Part shown: one piece after another, positions 1-9,150 of the stretch | Layout: every line of letters begins with the position of its first letter | How positions within the stretch are numbered: the stretch's first letter is position 1 | NCBI RefSeq assembly: GCF_900119825.1 | Contig: NZ_FPKR01000008.1 | Span: forward strand, 1-64,000 | Direction of reading: 5' to 3' | DNA: 64,000 nucleotides | Source of the DNA: Chitinimonas taiwanensis DSM 18899 | GTDB taxonomy: Bacteria > Pseudomonadota > Gammaproteobacteria > Burkholderiales > Chitinimonadaceae | Made by a program: the position numbers and the translations under genes | The notes under the pieces: generated by a model | What the model was told of the DNA's origin: nothing | Seen by the model: only the letters and a program-made list of their open reading frames with translations | Databases searched by the model: none

Positions 1-177
1 ATCGTATGCGGTATTAATCCGACTTTCGCCGGGTTATCCCCCACTACACGGTACGTTCCGATGCATTACTCACCCGTTCGCCACTAACTTAGGAGCAAGC
101 CCCTAAGCCCGTTCGACTTGCATGTGTAAAGCATGCCGCCAGCGTTCAATCTGAGCCAGGATCAAACTCTTGAGTTC
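1..177 (-). rRNA. rrs: 16S rRNA, 5' end (partial)
   Basis: The reverse complement carries the universal 16S start AGAGTTTGATCCTGGCTCAG followed by ATTGAACGCTGGCGGCATGC, a betaproteobacterial form. The gene runs off the left edge, so only about the first 177 nt are present. The mature 5' end was placed seven bases before AGAGTTTGATC by analogy with E. coli and may be off by a few bases. Its leader, boxA and promoter lie at 178-408. Confidence 0.97.
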
Positions 178-291
178 AATCTCTGTTTTGCTTCAATTTC
201 TGGCTTGCAAAATCAAAACCGTCGAAACGATTTCAATATCTGCGTAAGCCTTGGCTTCTCAACCAAGCGCCTACGCTTATCGGTTGTATCT

Positions 292-303
292 TGTTAAAGA
301 GCG
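292..303 (-). promoter_or_regulatory. rrn boxA antitermination element
   Basis: On the minus strand the bases read CGCTCTTTAACA, one base from the E. coli rrn boxA TGCTCTTTAACA. It lies in the transcribed leader between the rrn promoter and 16S, the expected site for NusB/NusE-dependent antitermination. The rest of the leader (178-372) holds no gene; a short open frame on the plus strand at 251-463 is incidental. Confidence 0.85.
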
Positions 304-379
304 TTTGCTTCTTCAGACCCACTCAGCTAGACTCATCCGTTTCGCTTCGCTTTTGTCTGCGTCAGCAGCAGAGAGGCGA

Positions 380-408
380 ACTATACGCAGCCACACGAAT
401 CCCGTCAA
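380..408 (-). promoter_or_regulatory. rRNA operon promoter
   Basis: On the minus strand -35 TTGACG (408-403), a 17-base spacer and -10 TATAGT (385-380) are followed by a C-rich discriminator TCGCCTCTC. This is the form of a strong sigma-70 rrn promoter. Transcription should start near position 373, about 195 bases upstream of 16S. The flanking 409-534 region is AT-rich, as expected for UP elements and divergent promoters. Confidence 0.85.
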
Positions 409-534
409 CACCTCCAAACAACAAATTCCACCAAACACAACCACCAAACACATAAGTGACTGATTATTAATATTCAGCTCCGTGAAATTTTTTAGCCAGG
501 AGCGGCAAAAAAGAAGAAACGCTTGGGTGCAGGC

Positions 535-564
535 TTGTAATGGGTGTTTTCAAACACATATATA
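535..564 (+). promoter_or_regulatory. candidate grxC promoter
   Basis: TTGTAA (535-540) and TATATA (559-564) are separated by 18 bases and lie about 40 bases upstream of the glutaredoxin start. The spacer holds a short inverted repeat, GTGTTT/AAACAC. This is a reasonable sigma-70 promoter for the grxC-secB-gpsA run, but no experiment supports it. Confidence 0.45.
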
Positions 565-603
565 GGTTTAGTTCGTCCTTACAAATCGGCTTTGGAGAAG
601 CAA

Positions 604-861
604 ATGGCCAAGATCACCATGTACACCACCGCTTATTGCCCCTACTGCATGCGGGCTGAGCAGCTATTGGCCAGTAAAGGCGTGAGCGAGATCAACAAGA
701 TTCGCATCGATACCGACCCGGCGGAGCGAGAGGCCATGATGGCGCGCACCGGTCGGCGCACCGTTCCACAGATCTATATCGATGAGCGCCACATCGGCGG
801 CTTCGATGACCTGGCAGCACTCGACCGTGCGGGCGGCCTGGAGGCCCTGCTAAGCAACTAG
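604..861 (+). CDS. grxC: glutaredoxin 3
   Basis: An 85-residue thioredoxin-fold protein with the dithiol active site CPYC at residues 12-15 and the conserved TVPQIYI (cis-Pro) and GGFDD segments that bind glutathione. It reduces protein disulfides and glutathione mixed disulfides in the cytoplasm. The ATG at 604 was chosen over an upstream in-frame GTG (544) because GGAG lies at a good distance and the protein then begins like family members (MAKITMYTT). It heads a co-directional run with secB, an SH3-domain gene and gpsA. The grxC-secB-gpsA order is common in beta- and gammaproteobacteria. Confidence 0.95.
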   Translation: MAKITMYTTAYCPYCMRAEQLLASKGVSEINKIRIDTDPAEREAMMARTGRRTVPQIYIDERHIGGFDDLAALDRAGGLEALLSN

Positions 862-950
862 GCGCCAGCGCGTGGCGCGGGGCGGCTGAATCTGCGATGA
901 TTCAGCCGCTTTTATTTGTTCATCCACCTTCGAATTCAGCAGGAGTCGCC

Positions 951-1412
951 ATGAGCGATCAACAAGAACAACCTATCTTCTCCATCGAGAAACTGTACGT
1001 AAAAGACCTGTCGCTGGAAGTGCCGAATGCACCGCAGATTTATCTGGAAGCCCAGCAGCCCGAAGTGGATATGCAGTTGCACACCCAGACCCAGCAACTC
1101 GATCAGGGCTATTACGAAACGGCGCTGACCGTCACCGTGACCGCCAAGCTGGGCGAGAAGACCGTCTTCCTGGCCGAAGCCACCCAAGGCGGTATCTTCC
1201 AGATCCGCAATGTGCCGGCGGAAGACCTCGAACCGATCCTGGGCATGGCTTGCCCGAACATCCTGTTCCCCTATGTGCGCGAAGTGATTTCGGACGTGGT
1301 ATCGCGCGCCGGTTTCCCACCGGTGATTCTTGCGCCGATCAACTTCGAGCAACTCTATATGCAGCGCCAGAACCAGGCTGCCGGCCAAGATGCGCCTGCC
1401 ACGGTTCAGTAA
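951..1412 (+). CDS. secB: protein-export chaperone SecB
   Basis: A 153-residue cytoplasmic chaperone that holds secretory precursors unfolded and hands them to SecA. The family hallmarks [17 protein letters not shown] near the N-terminus and [15 protein letters not shown] near residues 100-115 are present. The ATG at 951 follows AGGAG at 941-945; an earlier in-frame start would add a non-conserved leader. The length is normal. The 3' end overlaps the start of the next gene by 23 bases, so the two are translationally close. Confidence 0.97.
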   Translation: MSDQQEQPIFSIEKLYVKDLSLEVPNAPQIYLEAQQPEVDMQLHTQTQQLDQGYYETALTVTVTAKLGEKTVFLAEATQGGIFQIRNVPAEDLEPILGMACPNILFPYVREVISDVVSRAGFPPVILAPINFEQLYMQRQNQAAGQDAPATVQ

Positions 1413-1842
1413 GGCATGGGTGGCCGCGCTGCTGGCCACAGCGGCATGGTCTGTCCAGGCGCTGGAATTTCGTACGCTGGCCGAGCACGGCACGGTCTTC
1501 TATGACGCGCCATCCGCGCAGGCACGCAAGCTCTTTGTCGGTAGCCGCGGCATGCCGCTCGAGGTACTGATCGAGAACCGCGATTGGTTGCGGGTGCGCG
1601 ATCAGTCCGGCGCGCTGGCCTGGGTGGAAAAGAAGGCACTCAGCGATAAGCGCTCGGTGGTGGTGGCGGTCAGCAAGGCCGAGGTGCGTGTGGCAGCAGA
1701 TGCCAAGTCCAGCCTGCTGTTCGTGGCCGAGAAAGGCGTGCTGTTTCAGCTGCTGGAAGCGGGCAAGACGGGCTGGGTCAAGGTCAAGCATCGTGATGGC
1801 GCGGTAGGCTTTATCCGCATTGAAGAGGTATGGGGCGTATGA
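1390..1842 (+). CDS. SH3-domain exported protein
   Basis: A 150-residue protein with a signal peptide (hydrophobic segment about residues 10-22, cleavage likely after VQA) followed by bacterial SH3-like repeats. These are seen as two blocks ending in [14 protein letters not shown] and [14 protein letters not shown]. Such domains usually sit in the periplasm and bind peptidoglycan or other envelope partners; no catalytic residues are visible. The start at 1390 lies inside secB and the stop overlaps the gpsA start (ATGA), so the gene is locked into this operon. The exact role is unknown. Confidence 0.85.
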   Translation: MRLPRFSKAWVAALLATAAWSVQALEFRTLAEHGTVFYDAPSAQARKLFVGSRGMPLEVLIENRDWLRVRDQSGALAWVEKKALSDKRSVVVAVSKAEVRVAADAKSSLLFVAEKGVLFQLLEAGKTGWVKVKHRDGAVGFIRIEEVWGV

Positions 1843-2828
1843 AGCTCGCAGTGATGGGTGCCGGTGCCTGGGGCACCGCCTTGGCGATGAGTTTCTCGCG
1901 CCACCACGAGGTCACGCTGTGGGGCCGCGATGCCACACAGATTGCCGCCATGCGGGTGGCGGGCGAGAACAGCCGCTATCTGCCCGGCCTGCCCTTCCCC
2001 GCCAATCTGCAGCTCAGCGATTCGCTGGCAGAGGCAACCGCCGAAGCCGAGCTGGTACTGATCGTCACCCCAACCGCGGGTCTACGCGGCAGTTTGCGCG
2101 CGCTGACTGAGCTGGGCCGACGCGTACCGGTGCTATGGGCGTGCAAAGGCCTGGAAGCCGATTCACAACTACCTGCACACAAGGTGGCCGCCGCCGAGCT
2201 GCCGGCCGGTGTGCACGGTGGCAGCCTGACTGGCCCCAGCTTTGCGCAGGAGGTAGCGGCCGGCCTGCCCGCCGCGCTGACCCTGGCTGCCGAGGACGAG
2301 GCATTTGCGCGCGAGATGGCGGCCAAGCTGCACTCGAGCCGCCTGCGCATCTATTCGAGCGGCGATGTGATCGGTGCGGAAATCGGTGGCGCGGTGAAGA
2401 ACATCATGGCGATTGCCACCGGCGTAGGCGACGGGCTCAAGCTCGGCAATAACGCCCGCGCGGCACTGATCACGCGCGGTCTAGCCGAGATCACCCGCTT
2501 TGGTGTGGCGCTCGGTGCCAAGCCGGAGACCTTTACCGGCCTGTCCGGCCTGGGTGACCTGATACTCACCTGTACTGGCGATCTATCGCGTAATCGCAAG
2601 GTCGGTCTGCTCCTGGCCGAGGGTAAACCGCTAGCCGAGATCATCGAGAATCTCGGTCATGTGGCCGAGGGCGTGAATACCGCCAAGGCGGTGTTGGGCC
2701 AGGCCCAGAAGCTGGGCGTGGACATGCCGATTACCGCAGCCGTGTGTGCGATGTTGTTTGAAGACCTGCCTGCCGCCGAGGCGATTGCCTCGCTGATGGG
2801 GCGGGAAACCAAAAAAGAAGCGGCCTGA
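1839..2828 (+). CDS. gpsA: glycerol-3-phosphate dehydrogenase [NAD(P)+]
   Basis: A 329-residue enzyme that reduces dihydroxyacetone phosphate to sn-glycerol 3-phosphate for phospholipid synthesis. The N-terminal Rossmann motif GAGAWG is at residues 7-12. The catalytic-lysine segment [13 protein letters not shown] and the [13 protein letters not shown] motif of the C-terminal helical domain follow. The start at 1839 overlaps the previous stop by four bases (ATGA). The length is typical. A strong hairpin terminator directly overlaps the stop codon. Confidence 0.97.
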   Translation: MKLAVMGAGAWGTALAMSFSRHHEVTLWGRDATQIAAMRVAGENSRYLPGLPFPANLQLSDSLAEATAEAELVLIVTPTAGLRGSLRALTELGRRVPVLWACKGLEADSQLPAHKVAAAELPAGVHGGSLTGPSFAQEVAAGLPAALTLAAEDEAFAREMAAKLHSSRLRIYSSGDVIGAEIGGAVKNIMAIATGVGDGLKLGNNARAALITRGLAEITRFGVALGAKPETFTGLSGLGDLILTCTGDLSRNRKVGLLLAEGKPLAEIIENLGHVAEGVNTAKAVLGQAQKLGVDMPITAAVCAMLFEDLPAAEAIASLMGRETKKEAA

Positions 2829-2841
2829 GGGCCGCTTTTTT
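2819..2841 (+). terminator. intrinsic terminator after gpsA
   Basis: A 7-bp stem AGCGGCC/GGCCGCT (2819-2825 and 2830-2836) with a TGAG loop is followed by a run of T. It overlaps the gpsA stop and separates it from the convergent bioH gene, whose stop lies at 2841. Confidence 0.85.
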
Positions 2842-3605
2842 CATACCCGCGCCAGGAAGTCCTGCTGAGCAGCCAGGAAGGCGGCCTCGTGCGAGATAAA
2901 CGGCGCGTGGCCCGCGCCCGGATGCAAGATCAATTGCGCATTGAGCTGGGCTGCCAGCCACTGGCCCGCCTGTGGCGGCGTCATGCGGTCACGCTCGCCA
3001 TATTGCAGCAACACCGGGCACGCCAGCTCGGCCAGTCTGGCGCGCAGATCGGTATCGCGCAGGATAGCCAGCCCCGCCATCAAGGCATCAGCTTGCGGTG
3101 CCGGACGGCTGGCCAGACTCGCTTGCAGCGCGCGCAGCACACTACGTCCATCCTTGCTGCCCATCACCTGCAGACCCAGAAACATCTCCAGCGTGGCCGC
3201 GTAATCCTGGCTCAAACCCTGGGCGAAGGCGGCCAGCGTGGCCTCGGGCGTGGCATGTGGCCAGTCAGGGCGCTGCATGAAACTGGGCGAGGACGCGCAC
3301 AGGGTCAGCGAGCGCAGCTTGTCCGGCGCCACCAGCGCCCATTGCACGCCCACCGCCCCGCCCAGCGACCAGCCCAGCACATGCACGGGCAAGGGGAAGG
3401 CCTGATCGAGCAGGCGTGCCAATTCGGCCAGCGTATACGGCGTCACCATGGGGCTGGCACCGCAGCCGGGCAGATCGACGATATGCACGCAATGGCTGCG
3501 TGCCAGCTGCTCGGCCGTGCGCTGCCAGACCGCGCCATGAATGCCCCAACCGTGGATTAGCACCAGGTCCTCGCCCTGGCCAAGGGTTTCGATATACAGA
3601 CTCAT
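2841..3605 (-). CDS. bioH: pimeloyl-ACP methyl ester carboxylesterase BioH
   Basis: A 254-residue alpha/beta hydrolase. The nucleophile elbow GWSLGG places Ser80, with Asp206 (GERDRMTP) and His233 (GAGHAPF) completing the triad; LVLIHGWGIHG near the N-terminus forms the oxyanion region. BioH cleaves pimeloyl-ACP methyl ester to give the pimeloyl-ACP used by BioF. The gene overlaps the 3' end of bioF by four bases, which strongly supports the biotin assignment over a generic hydrolase. Confidence 0.93.
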   Translation of the reverse strand: MSLYIETLGQGEDLVLIHGWGIHGAVWQRTAEQLARSHCVHIVDLPGCGASPMVTPYTLAELARLLDQAFPLPVHVLGWSLGGAVGVQWALVAPDKLRSLTLCASSPSFMQRPDWPHATPEATLAAFAQGLSQDYAATLEMFLGLQVMGSKDGRSVLRALQASLASRPAPQADALMAGLAILRDTDLRARLAELACPVLLQYGERDRMTPPQAGQWLAAQLNAQLILHPGAGHAPFISHEAAFLAAQQDFLARV

Positions 3606-4771
3606 GCGATGTCCCGTTCCAGTTCCAGCAAGGCCGCGAGCAGACTGGCCACCTCAGCCTCGCTATGCGCGGCCGACAGGGTGATACGCAGGCGGGCGCT
3701 CGGCACCGTGGGCGGACGAATGGCCGCCACCCAGATGCCGCGCTGCCACAGCGCTTGCGCGAGCTGCAGGGCCTGCGCGCTGCTGTCCAGCAGGATGGGT
3801 TGAATCGGGGTGGGCGAATCAAGCAGGCGATAGCTGCTCGCGGCAAGGCCGGTGCGCAGCTGGGCAATGCGTGCCTGCAGCTGGCTGCGCCGGCCGGCAT
3901 CACTGGCGATGATCTCCAGCGCCGCCAGGGCGGCAGCGGCCTGGGCCGGCAAAGCTGCGGTCGTGTAGATGGCGGTGCGCGCCTTGTTCTGCAGCCAGCT
4001 GATCACGGCCTGTGGGCCGGCCACCAGCGCACCGGCGCCTCCCACAGCCTTGCCTAGGGTGGCGAGATAGATCAGCCGTGGCGAGCTGAGCCCCCAGTGT
4101 GCGAGGCTGCCGCGTCCCTCACCGAGTACACCAAAACCATGCGCATCGTCCACATACAGCCAGGCGTCGTAACGCTCGGCCAGGGCCAGCAGCGCCGGCA
4201 AGGGCGCCAGATCGCCGTCCATGCTGTACACGGCATCCACCGCGATCAGCTTGCGGCGTGCCGTGCAGCGCGCCAGCAAGCCTTCCAAGGCGGCCAGATC
4301 GTTGTGCGCGAAGCGTTGGAAATCAGCGCGGCTGAGCAGACAGGCATCGTTGAGCGAGGCATGGTTGAGCTTGTCGGCGAATACCGCATCGCCACGCCCG
4401 AGCAGGGCGGTGATCACGCCCAGATTGGCCATATAGCCCGAACCGAAGCCCAGCGCGGCCGGCAGGCCCAGCAGGGCGGCGAAGCGTGCTTCCAGTTGCT
4501 CGTGCGGCAACTGATGGCCGCAGACCAGATGGGAGGCGCCGCTGCCGACACCGTAGTGCACGATGGCCATGCTCGCTGCGCTGCGCAGGCGCGCGTCATT
4601 GGCCAGGCCCAGGTAATCATTGCTGCAGAAGTTGAGCAGGCTACGCCCATCCACCTGGACGCGGGTGCCTTGCGGCCCCTGTACCACGCGGCGTTGGCGC
4701 AGCAGATATTGCTCGGACAATTCGGCGAGGCCAGCTTCCAGCTCAGCCAGCATAGGGTGTGAAATAGCCAT
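3602..4771 (-). CDS. bioF: 8-amino-7-oxononanoate synthase
   Basis: A 389-residue PLP enzyme of the alpha-oxoamine synthase family. It condenses pimeloyl-ACP (or -CoA) with L-alanine in the first ring-forming step of biotin synthesis. Visible motifs are NDYLGL (51-56), the PLP-contacting DDAHGFG (208-214) and the Schiff-base lysine Lys241 in LATLGKAVGGAG. The length is standard. It precedes and overlaps bioH; the other bio genes are not in this window. Confidence 0.96.
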   Translation of the reverse strand: MAISHPMLAELEAGLAELSEQYLLRQRRVVQGPQGTRVQVDGRSLLNFCSNDYLGLANDARLRSAASMAIVHYGVGSGASHLVCGHQLPHEQLEARFAALLGLPAALGFGSGYMANLGVITALLGRGDAVFADKLNHASLNDACLLSRADFQRFAHNDLAALEGLLARCTARRKLIAVDAVYSMDGDLAPLPALLALAERYDAWLYVDDAHGFGVLGEGRGSLAHWGLSSPRLIYLATLGKAVGGAGALVAGPQAVISWLQNKARTAIYTTAALPAQAAAALAALEIIASDAGRRSQLQARIAQLRTGLAASSYRLLDSPTPIQPILLDSSAQALQLAQALWQRGIWVAAIRPPTVPSARLRITLSAAHSEAEVASLLAALLELERDIA

Positions 4772-4801
4772 GCGCGCATTCTAACCGGCGCGCCGCGGCT
4801 G

Positions 4802-7501
4802 TCAGCTGGCGCTGCGCAGCGGCTTGACCACCCACTTCAGGCTGGCATCGTCCGGATGGGGACGGATGGCGAAGCCGAGTTTCTTCATCAGACCGAGCAT
4901 GGGCGCGTTAGAGGCCAGGATATCGCCCTCGATGGTGTCGAGGCCGGCATCCAGCGCGGCATTGAATAGTGTCGTCATCAGTTGTGCGCCCAGGCCCTTG
5001 CCCTGCCAGCGGTCGCCAATCGAGATGGCGAACTCGGCGCTGGCCGCATCGGGGTTGGCCGTATAGCGCGCCACGCCGGCCATGCGTTCCACGCCGTCCT
5101 CCTCGCGCATGGCCACCACGGCCATCTCGCGTGCGTAATCGAGCTGGGTAAAGCGCACCAGCATGCTGGGCGGCAGCTGCTTGAGCGTACTCATGAAACG
5201 GTTGAAGCGGCTTTCATCCGATAGCTCCTCGCGCACGAAACGCTGCAGCTCGTCGGCGTCCTCAGGGCGGATCGGGCGGAACACGCAGGCGCTGCCATCC
5301 TTGAGCTGGCCGCGCGCCAGCAGATGGGCCGGGTAAGGATGGACCGCCATATGGCTGTAGCGCCGGAAGCCCTTGGGCAGCGGCGCGACCAGGATGCTGG
5401 CATCCACGGCGATGGCGCCATGCTCATCGGCCACCACCGGGTTCAGGTCCAGCTCCACCATCTCGGGCAGCTCGCAAACCATTTCCGATACCCGCAGCAG
5501 CACATCGCGCACGGCTTCCATATCCGCGGCCGGGTGGTTGCGGAAGGCACCCAGCACGCGCGCCACCTTGGTGCGGCGGATCAGATTGCCGGCGATCATA
5601 TCGTTGAGCGGGGGCAGGGTGACTGCCACGTCCTCGAACACATCCACGCTCAGGCCGCCCGAGCCAAATGCAATCGTCGGGCCGAATACCGCATCGCGCG
5701 CCACGCCCAGCATCAGCTCGCGCCCATGGCGCTTGCCGTGCATCTTCTGCACCACAATGCCATGCACGCTGTCCTTGGGCAGGCGCTGGCGCGCATGGGC
5801 CAGCATGGCCTCCGCGGCCTCCGCCACCTGTTCCAGCGTGTTCAGGTTCAGCAGTACGCCATCGATATCGCTCTTGTGGATCAGATTGTCGGCATCGATC
5901 TTCAACGCCACCGGCAGGCCGATGCGTCCGGCGGCGGCCACCGCCTCATCCGCTGTGCGGGCCAATAGGGTGGGCGGGTGGGGAATATGGAAGGCATCCA
6001 GCACGGCCAAGGCCTCGGCCGTGGTCAGCAGGCTGCGCCCGGCTTCCAGCGCCTTGGCGATCACCTCGCGTGCACGACCCACATCGGGCTCGCTGCGGCT
6101 GGCCAGCGGCCCCGGTGTCTGCAGGCTCAGTTCCTGGATATAGGCCCAGGCGGCCAGGCTGGCGAAGGCCTCCACCGCGTGTTCGGGCGAGAAGAAATAC
6201 GCCATATGGGCGCGGTCGAGCAGCTTGCGCGACAGGGCGATCTTCTTGTCGCCCAGCCAGACCAGCATCAGCAGCTTGTCGGTCTTGCGGCGCAATTCAA
6301 TCATGCGCTGGGCAGTGGCCAGATGGTCGGTACCGGCCTGCGGGGTCAGGATCACCAGCACGCCATCCACATTCGGATCGGCCAGGCAGGCCTCCGTCGC
6401 AGCCACAAAGCGCTCGGGCGGCGCATCACCAAGGATGTCGACCGGGTTGTCGTGGCTGCCGATCGGCGGCAAGGCCGCATCCAGCCGGGCCACGGTGGCC
6501 GGCGTCAGGCGCGGCAGCTCCACGGCCATTTCCTGCGCCCGGTCCACCGCCATGCGCCCGGCGCCATAGCCATTCGAGATCACCGCCAGACGGCGCCCCT
6601 TGGTGCGGAAATTAGCGGCCAGCATGCGCGCGGCAATGCTCATATGCACCATGGTCGGCACACGCAGCACGCCGGTGCGGCGCAGCGCCGCGTCGAAGGC
6701 ATCATCGCGGCCAATCAGGCGGTCAGAATGGGTGCGTGCAGCGCGGGTACTGCTAACCGGCTCGCGCCCCACTTTCAGGCACACCACCGGCTTCTGGCGC
6801 GCCACGGCACGCAGGGCGCTCATAAAGCCGCGCGCCTCACCCACGTCTTCCAGGTACAGCAGGATGCCACGCGTGCTGCCATCCTGGGCCAGGAAGTCGA
6901 GGATCTCGCCGAAGTTCACATCGGCGGTAGCGCCGAGCGAGACCACGGCGGAAAAGCCCACCTCATGCGCCTCGGCCCAGTCGAGGATAGCGCTGGCCAC
7001 CGAGCTCGACTGCGCCACCAAGGCCAGATTGCCCGGCTTCACCTTGCCCTGGTAGTTGGCAGCAATCAGCCCGCTGGCCGGGCGCATCATGCCGAGCAGA
7101 TTCGGGCCAAGCATGCGCACGCCATAGCGGCGTGCAATCGCTACCGCCTCGTCCAGCAGCGCACGGTTGCGTGTATCCACCGCAACAAAATCGCGCGACA
7201 GCACCAGCACCGACTTGACCTTGCGCTCGCCGCATTCACGCAGCAGGCCGGGCAGGGTGCGCGCCGGGGTGGCGATAATGGCGAGGTCGATTTCCGGCAC
7301 CGGTACCGCAGCGATGGTCGGGTAGACGGTCTCGCCGAATACCTTGGGATGGCGCAGATTGACACCGAACAGCTGGCCCTTGAAGTGCGCATCAAGCAGA
7401 TTGCGGAACACCCGTGCGCCGACCGATTCCTCGGTCTCGGAGGCGCCGATCACCACCACGCAGCGCGGCTGGAACAGCGGCGACAGGTAATGGGCTTTCA
7501 T
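4802..7501 (-). CDS. Pat-type protein acetyltransferase (acyl-CoA synthetase-like fused to GNAT)
   Basis: A protein of about 899 residues with the architecture of E. coli PatZ/YfiQ. It has an N-terminal CoA-binding domain (VVVIGASETEESVG), succinyl-CoA-ligase-like domains, an ATP-grasp domain in the middle (LPVALKIDADNLIHKSDIDG) and a C-terminal GNAT domain (DRWQGKGLGAQLM). Family members acetylate lysines on acetyl-CoA synthetase and other proteins; the NDP-forming ligase part is usually a regulatory sensor. The start is uncertain. ATG codons also occur at 7519 and 7528, and no strong ribosome site decides; 7501 gives the family-like start MKAHYLSPLFQP. It stands alone downstream of bioF. 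Confidence 0.88.
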   Translation of the reverse strand: MKAHYLSPLFQPRCVVVIGASETEESVGARVFRNLLDAHFKGQLFGVNLRHPKVFGETVYPTIAAVPVPEIDLAIIATPARTLPGLLRECGERKVKSVLVLSRDFVAVDTRNRALLDEAVAIARRYGVRMLGPNLLGMMRPASGLIAANYQGKVKPGNLALVAQSSSVASAILDWAEAHEVGFSAVVSLGATADVNFGEILDFLAQDGSTRGILLYLEDVGEARGFMSALRAVARQKPVVCLKVGREPVSSTRAARTHSDRLIGRDDAFDAALRRTGVLRVPTMVHMSIAARMLAANFRTKGRRLAVISNGYGAGRMAVDRAQEMAVELPRLTPATVARLDAALPPIGSHDNPVDILGDAPPERFVAATEACLADPNVDGVLVILTPQAGTDHLATAQRMIELRRKTDKLLMLVWLGDKKIALSRKLLDRAHMAYFFSPEHAVEAFASLAAWAYIQELSLQTPGPLASRSEPDVGRAREVIAKALEAGRSLLTTAEALAVLDAFHIPHPPTLLARTADEAVAAAGRIGLPVALKIDADNLIHKSDIDGVLLNLNTLEQVAEAAEAMLAHARQRLPKDSVHGIVVQKMHGKRHGRELMLGVARDAVFGPTIAFGSGGLSVDVFEDVAVTLPPLNDMIAGNLIRRTKVARVLGAFRNHPAADMEAVRDVLLRVSEMVCELPEMVELDLNPVVADEHGAIAVDASILVAPLPKGFRRYSHMAVHPYPAHLLARGQLKDGSACVFRPIRPEDADELQRFVREELSDESRFNRFMSTLKQLPPSMLVRFTQLDYAREMAVVAMREEDGVERMAGVARYTANPDAASAEFAISIGDRWQGKGLGAQLMTTLFNAALDAGLDTIEGDILASNAPMLGLMKKLGFAIRPHPDDASLKWVVKPLRSAS

Positions 7502-7662
7502 GGCGGTCCAGCGTTCCATTGCGTGCACTCGGTGACGAAAATGGCAGTGTAACGTCCCTGCGCTGTGGCCAGGCGATCAGCCCCCACCCGCGCGGCTTGC
7601 GTACACCATAGCAGTCTCTGATCAGGCTGCCCGCCTGAACGATGCATCAGCTGGGATCTGCT

Positions 7663-7869
7663 TCAGCCGACGACCTCGAAGCCAGCCGCTTCGATCGCGG
7701 CTCGCAGGCGCGTAGCATCCATCTGCGCAGCATCGAAAGCCACCTTCGCCTGCTTGTCGGCCAGACTGACCGCTACCTGCTGCACACCGGCCTGGGCACG
7801 CAAAGCGCGCTCCACCGAAGCCACACAGCCGCCACAACTCATGCCTTCAATCTGAAAAACCTGTTCCAT
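7663..7869 (-). CDS. heavy-metal-associated (HMA) domain chaperone
   Basis: A 68-residue ferredoxin-like HMA protein with the metal-binding loop GMSCGGC (Cys12 and Cys15) near the N-terminus and the usual GVQQVAVSLADKQAKV strand. This is the CopZ/Atx1 type of soluble copper chaperone, also found as the N-terminal domain of P-type ATPases. No ATPase is adjacent, so it may serve a pump elsewhere. GGAG precedes two consecutive ATG codons and either could be used. It lies just downstream of the YoaK-family gene on the same strand. Confidence 0.9.
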   Translation of the reverse strand: MEQVFQIEGMSCGGCVASVERALRAQAGVQQVAVSLADKQAKVAFDAAQMDATRLRAAIEAAGFEVVG

Positions 7870-7887
7870 CATCCCACTCCTTCTCTA

Positions 7888-8646
7888 TCAACGTGCCGTG
7901 CGGCGCGCCTGCCATAGCGCCCGGAGATCATCCCACAGCGGCACCACGGCCAGCACCGCCAGCCACAGGGCCAGCGCCAGCGTGGTCGCATAGCCCAGCC
8001 ATTTGAAACCCAGCGCACCGGCCAGGCCACCTGCAAAAAAACTTCCCACTAGGCCCAGCAGCAGGCTGAGCTTGCGCCGGTTAACCCGCACCGGCTCGAA
8101 GCCCGGCTGGCGGTTCACATACAGCAGCTTGCCCAGCTCGATGCCGATATCGGTCAGCATGCCGGTCAGGTGAGTGGTACGGATCTCGGCATGCGAGAGC
8201 TTGGTCACGATGGCGTTCTGCAAGCCCATGATGAAGCAGAGCAGCAAGGTGGTCAGCGGCATCAGCCAGTCAAAGAAGCGCGCCAAGGCGGTGCCTAGCA
8301 GGCCGAACAGTAGCAACAGGCCGGCTTCCAGCATCAGGCTCAGGGCGAACTCGCTATGCAGCTGGCGCTGGCGCGCCCAGTTGACCTGGATGGCGGTCAA
8401 CGCCGCGCCAGACAGAAAAGCCAGCACGGCCAGCAGGGCGGCCAGTGCTAGACCGAGCTGGCCCAGCACCAGTTGGTCGGCCATGCTCGACACCATGCCG
8501 CTCATATGCGAGGTGTACTGGCCCACCGCCAGAAAGCCGCCCGCATTCACTGCGCCGGCGATGAAACACAGCGAGTAGCCGAGCTGGTGATTGGCGGCCG
8601 GCTGGCGCTCCTTGCCACTCAGGCTGCGCAAATAGGCAATCGGCAT
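7888..8646 (-). CDS. YoaK/DUF1275 family membrane protein
   Basis: A 252-residue inner-membrane protein with about six hydrophobic segments. It has the family signature of an N-terminal AGAVNAGGFLAVGQYTSHMSG block and a central GLQNAIVTKLSHAEIRTTHLTG block, typical of DUF1275 (YoaK). The function of the family is not established. It follows a small gene (8650-9006) by four bases and precedes the HMA chaperone, suggesting one transcript. Confidence 0.88.
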   Translation of the reverse strand: MPIAYLRSLSGKERQPAANHQLGYSLCFIAGAVNAGGFLAVGQYTSHMSGMVSSMADQLVLGQLGLALAALLAVLAFLSGAALTAIQVNWARQRQLHSEFALSLMLEAGLLLLFGLLGTALARFFDWLMPLTTLLLCFIMGLQNAIVTKLSHAEIRTTHLTGMLTDIGIELGKLLYVNRQPGFEPVRVNRRKLSLLLGLVGSFFAGGLAGALGFKWLGYATTLALALWLAVLAVVPLWDDLRALWQARRTAR

Positions 8647-8649
8647 CGC

Positions 8650-9006
8650 TCAGCCCTGATGGCGCGGCGCGGCATCCACCACTGGCCAGTCCGCAGGTAG
8701 CGGCATGGGCCGGAAAGGATTGACGGCCGCGCGGCCGGTATTACCACGCGGCAGGCGACCGCTCAGATGGCCGAGTGGCGTGAGCAACAGGCGCCAGAGT
8801 TGACCCAACACCTCGCGCGCATCCCGCAGACGCCAGGCGGCCTTCAACATCCACCAATGCACATGAGCATGACGCGGGAAGGAGGCCTGCCCGGCGATAT
8901 GCGCCCACTCGAGCGCACGCAAAGCCTCTGTCCAGGCGCCGCGCGCATAGTGCTGGCGCGCCTGGTCCAGGCTGCTGACATAGATCTGCGACAAGGATGG
9001 CTGCAT
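8650..9006 (-). CDS. small protein, DUF3703-like
   Basis: A 118-residue soluble protein with a helical N-terminal part (SSLDQARQHYARGAWTEALR) and conserved-looking histidines in HAHVHWWMLKAAWR. From memory it resembles DUF3703, a family of unknown function, but I cannot confirm this without a profile search. The ATG at 9006 was chosen over an upstream TTG because GGAG precedes it at good spacing. It heads the small YoaK/HMA cluster. Confidence 0.7.
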   Translation of the reverse strand: MQPSLSQIYVSSLDQARQHYARGAWTEALRALEWAHIAGQASFPRHAHVHWWMLKAAWRLRDAREVLGQLWRLLLTPLGHLSGRLPRGNTGRAAVNPFRPMPLPADWPVVDAAPRHQG

Positions 9007-9102
9007 GACGCGCTCCAAGACACCGCTCCGGTATTAAACCCGGCCACTGTATGCCGCAGGTTCTGATCGAACAAGCAGCGACCGCGGCAGGGATCGGGCG
9101 GT

Positions 9103-9108
9103 TATAAT
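9103..9108 (+). promoter_or_regulatory. candidate ppa promoter -10
   Basis: A perfect TATAAT lies 43 bases upstream of the pyrophosphatase start. The -35 is weak (GCGACC at 9078-9083, 19-base spacing), so the assignment rests mainly on the -10 and position. Confidence 0.5.
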
Positions 9109-9150
9109 CGCGCGGTTTCCATTCCTCTATGCATTTACAAGGACTTCACC

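Noticed and set aside
251-463. 70-codon frame in the rRNA leader
   Set aside because: It covers the rrn promoter and boxA on the opposite strand and has a Ser/Thr-rich, non-protein-like sequence.
5978-7552. 524-codon open frame antisense to the Pat-type gene
   Set aside because: It is a shadow of the acetyltransferase gene, with the same Gly/His/Gln/Arg-rich composition and no recognisable fold.
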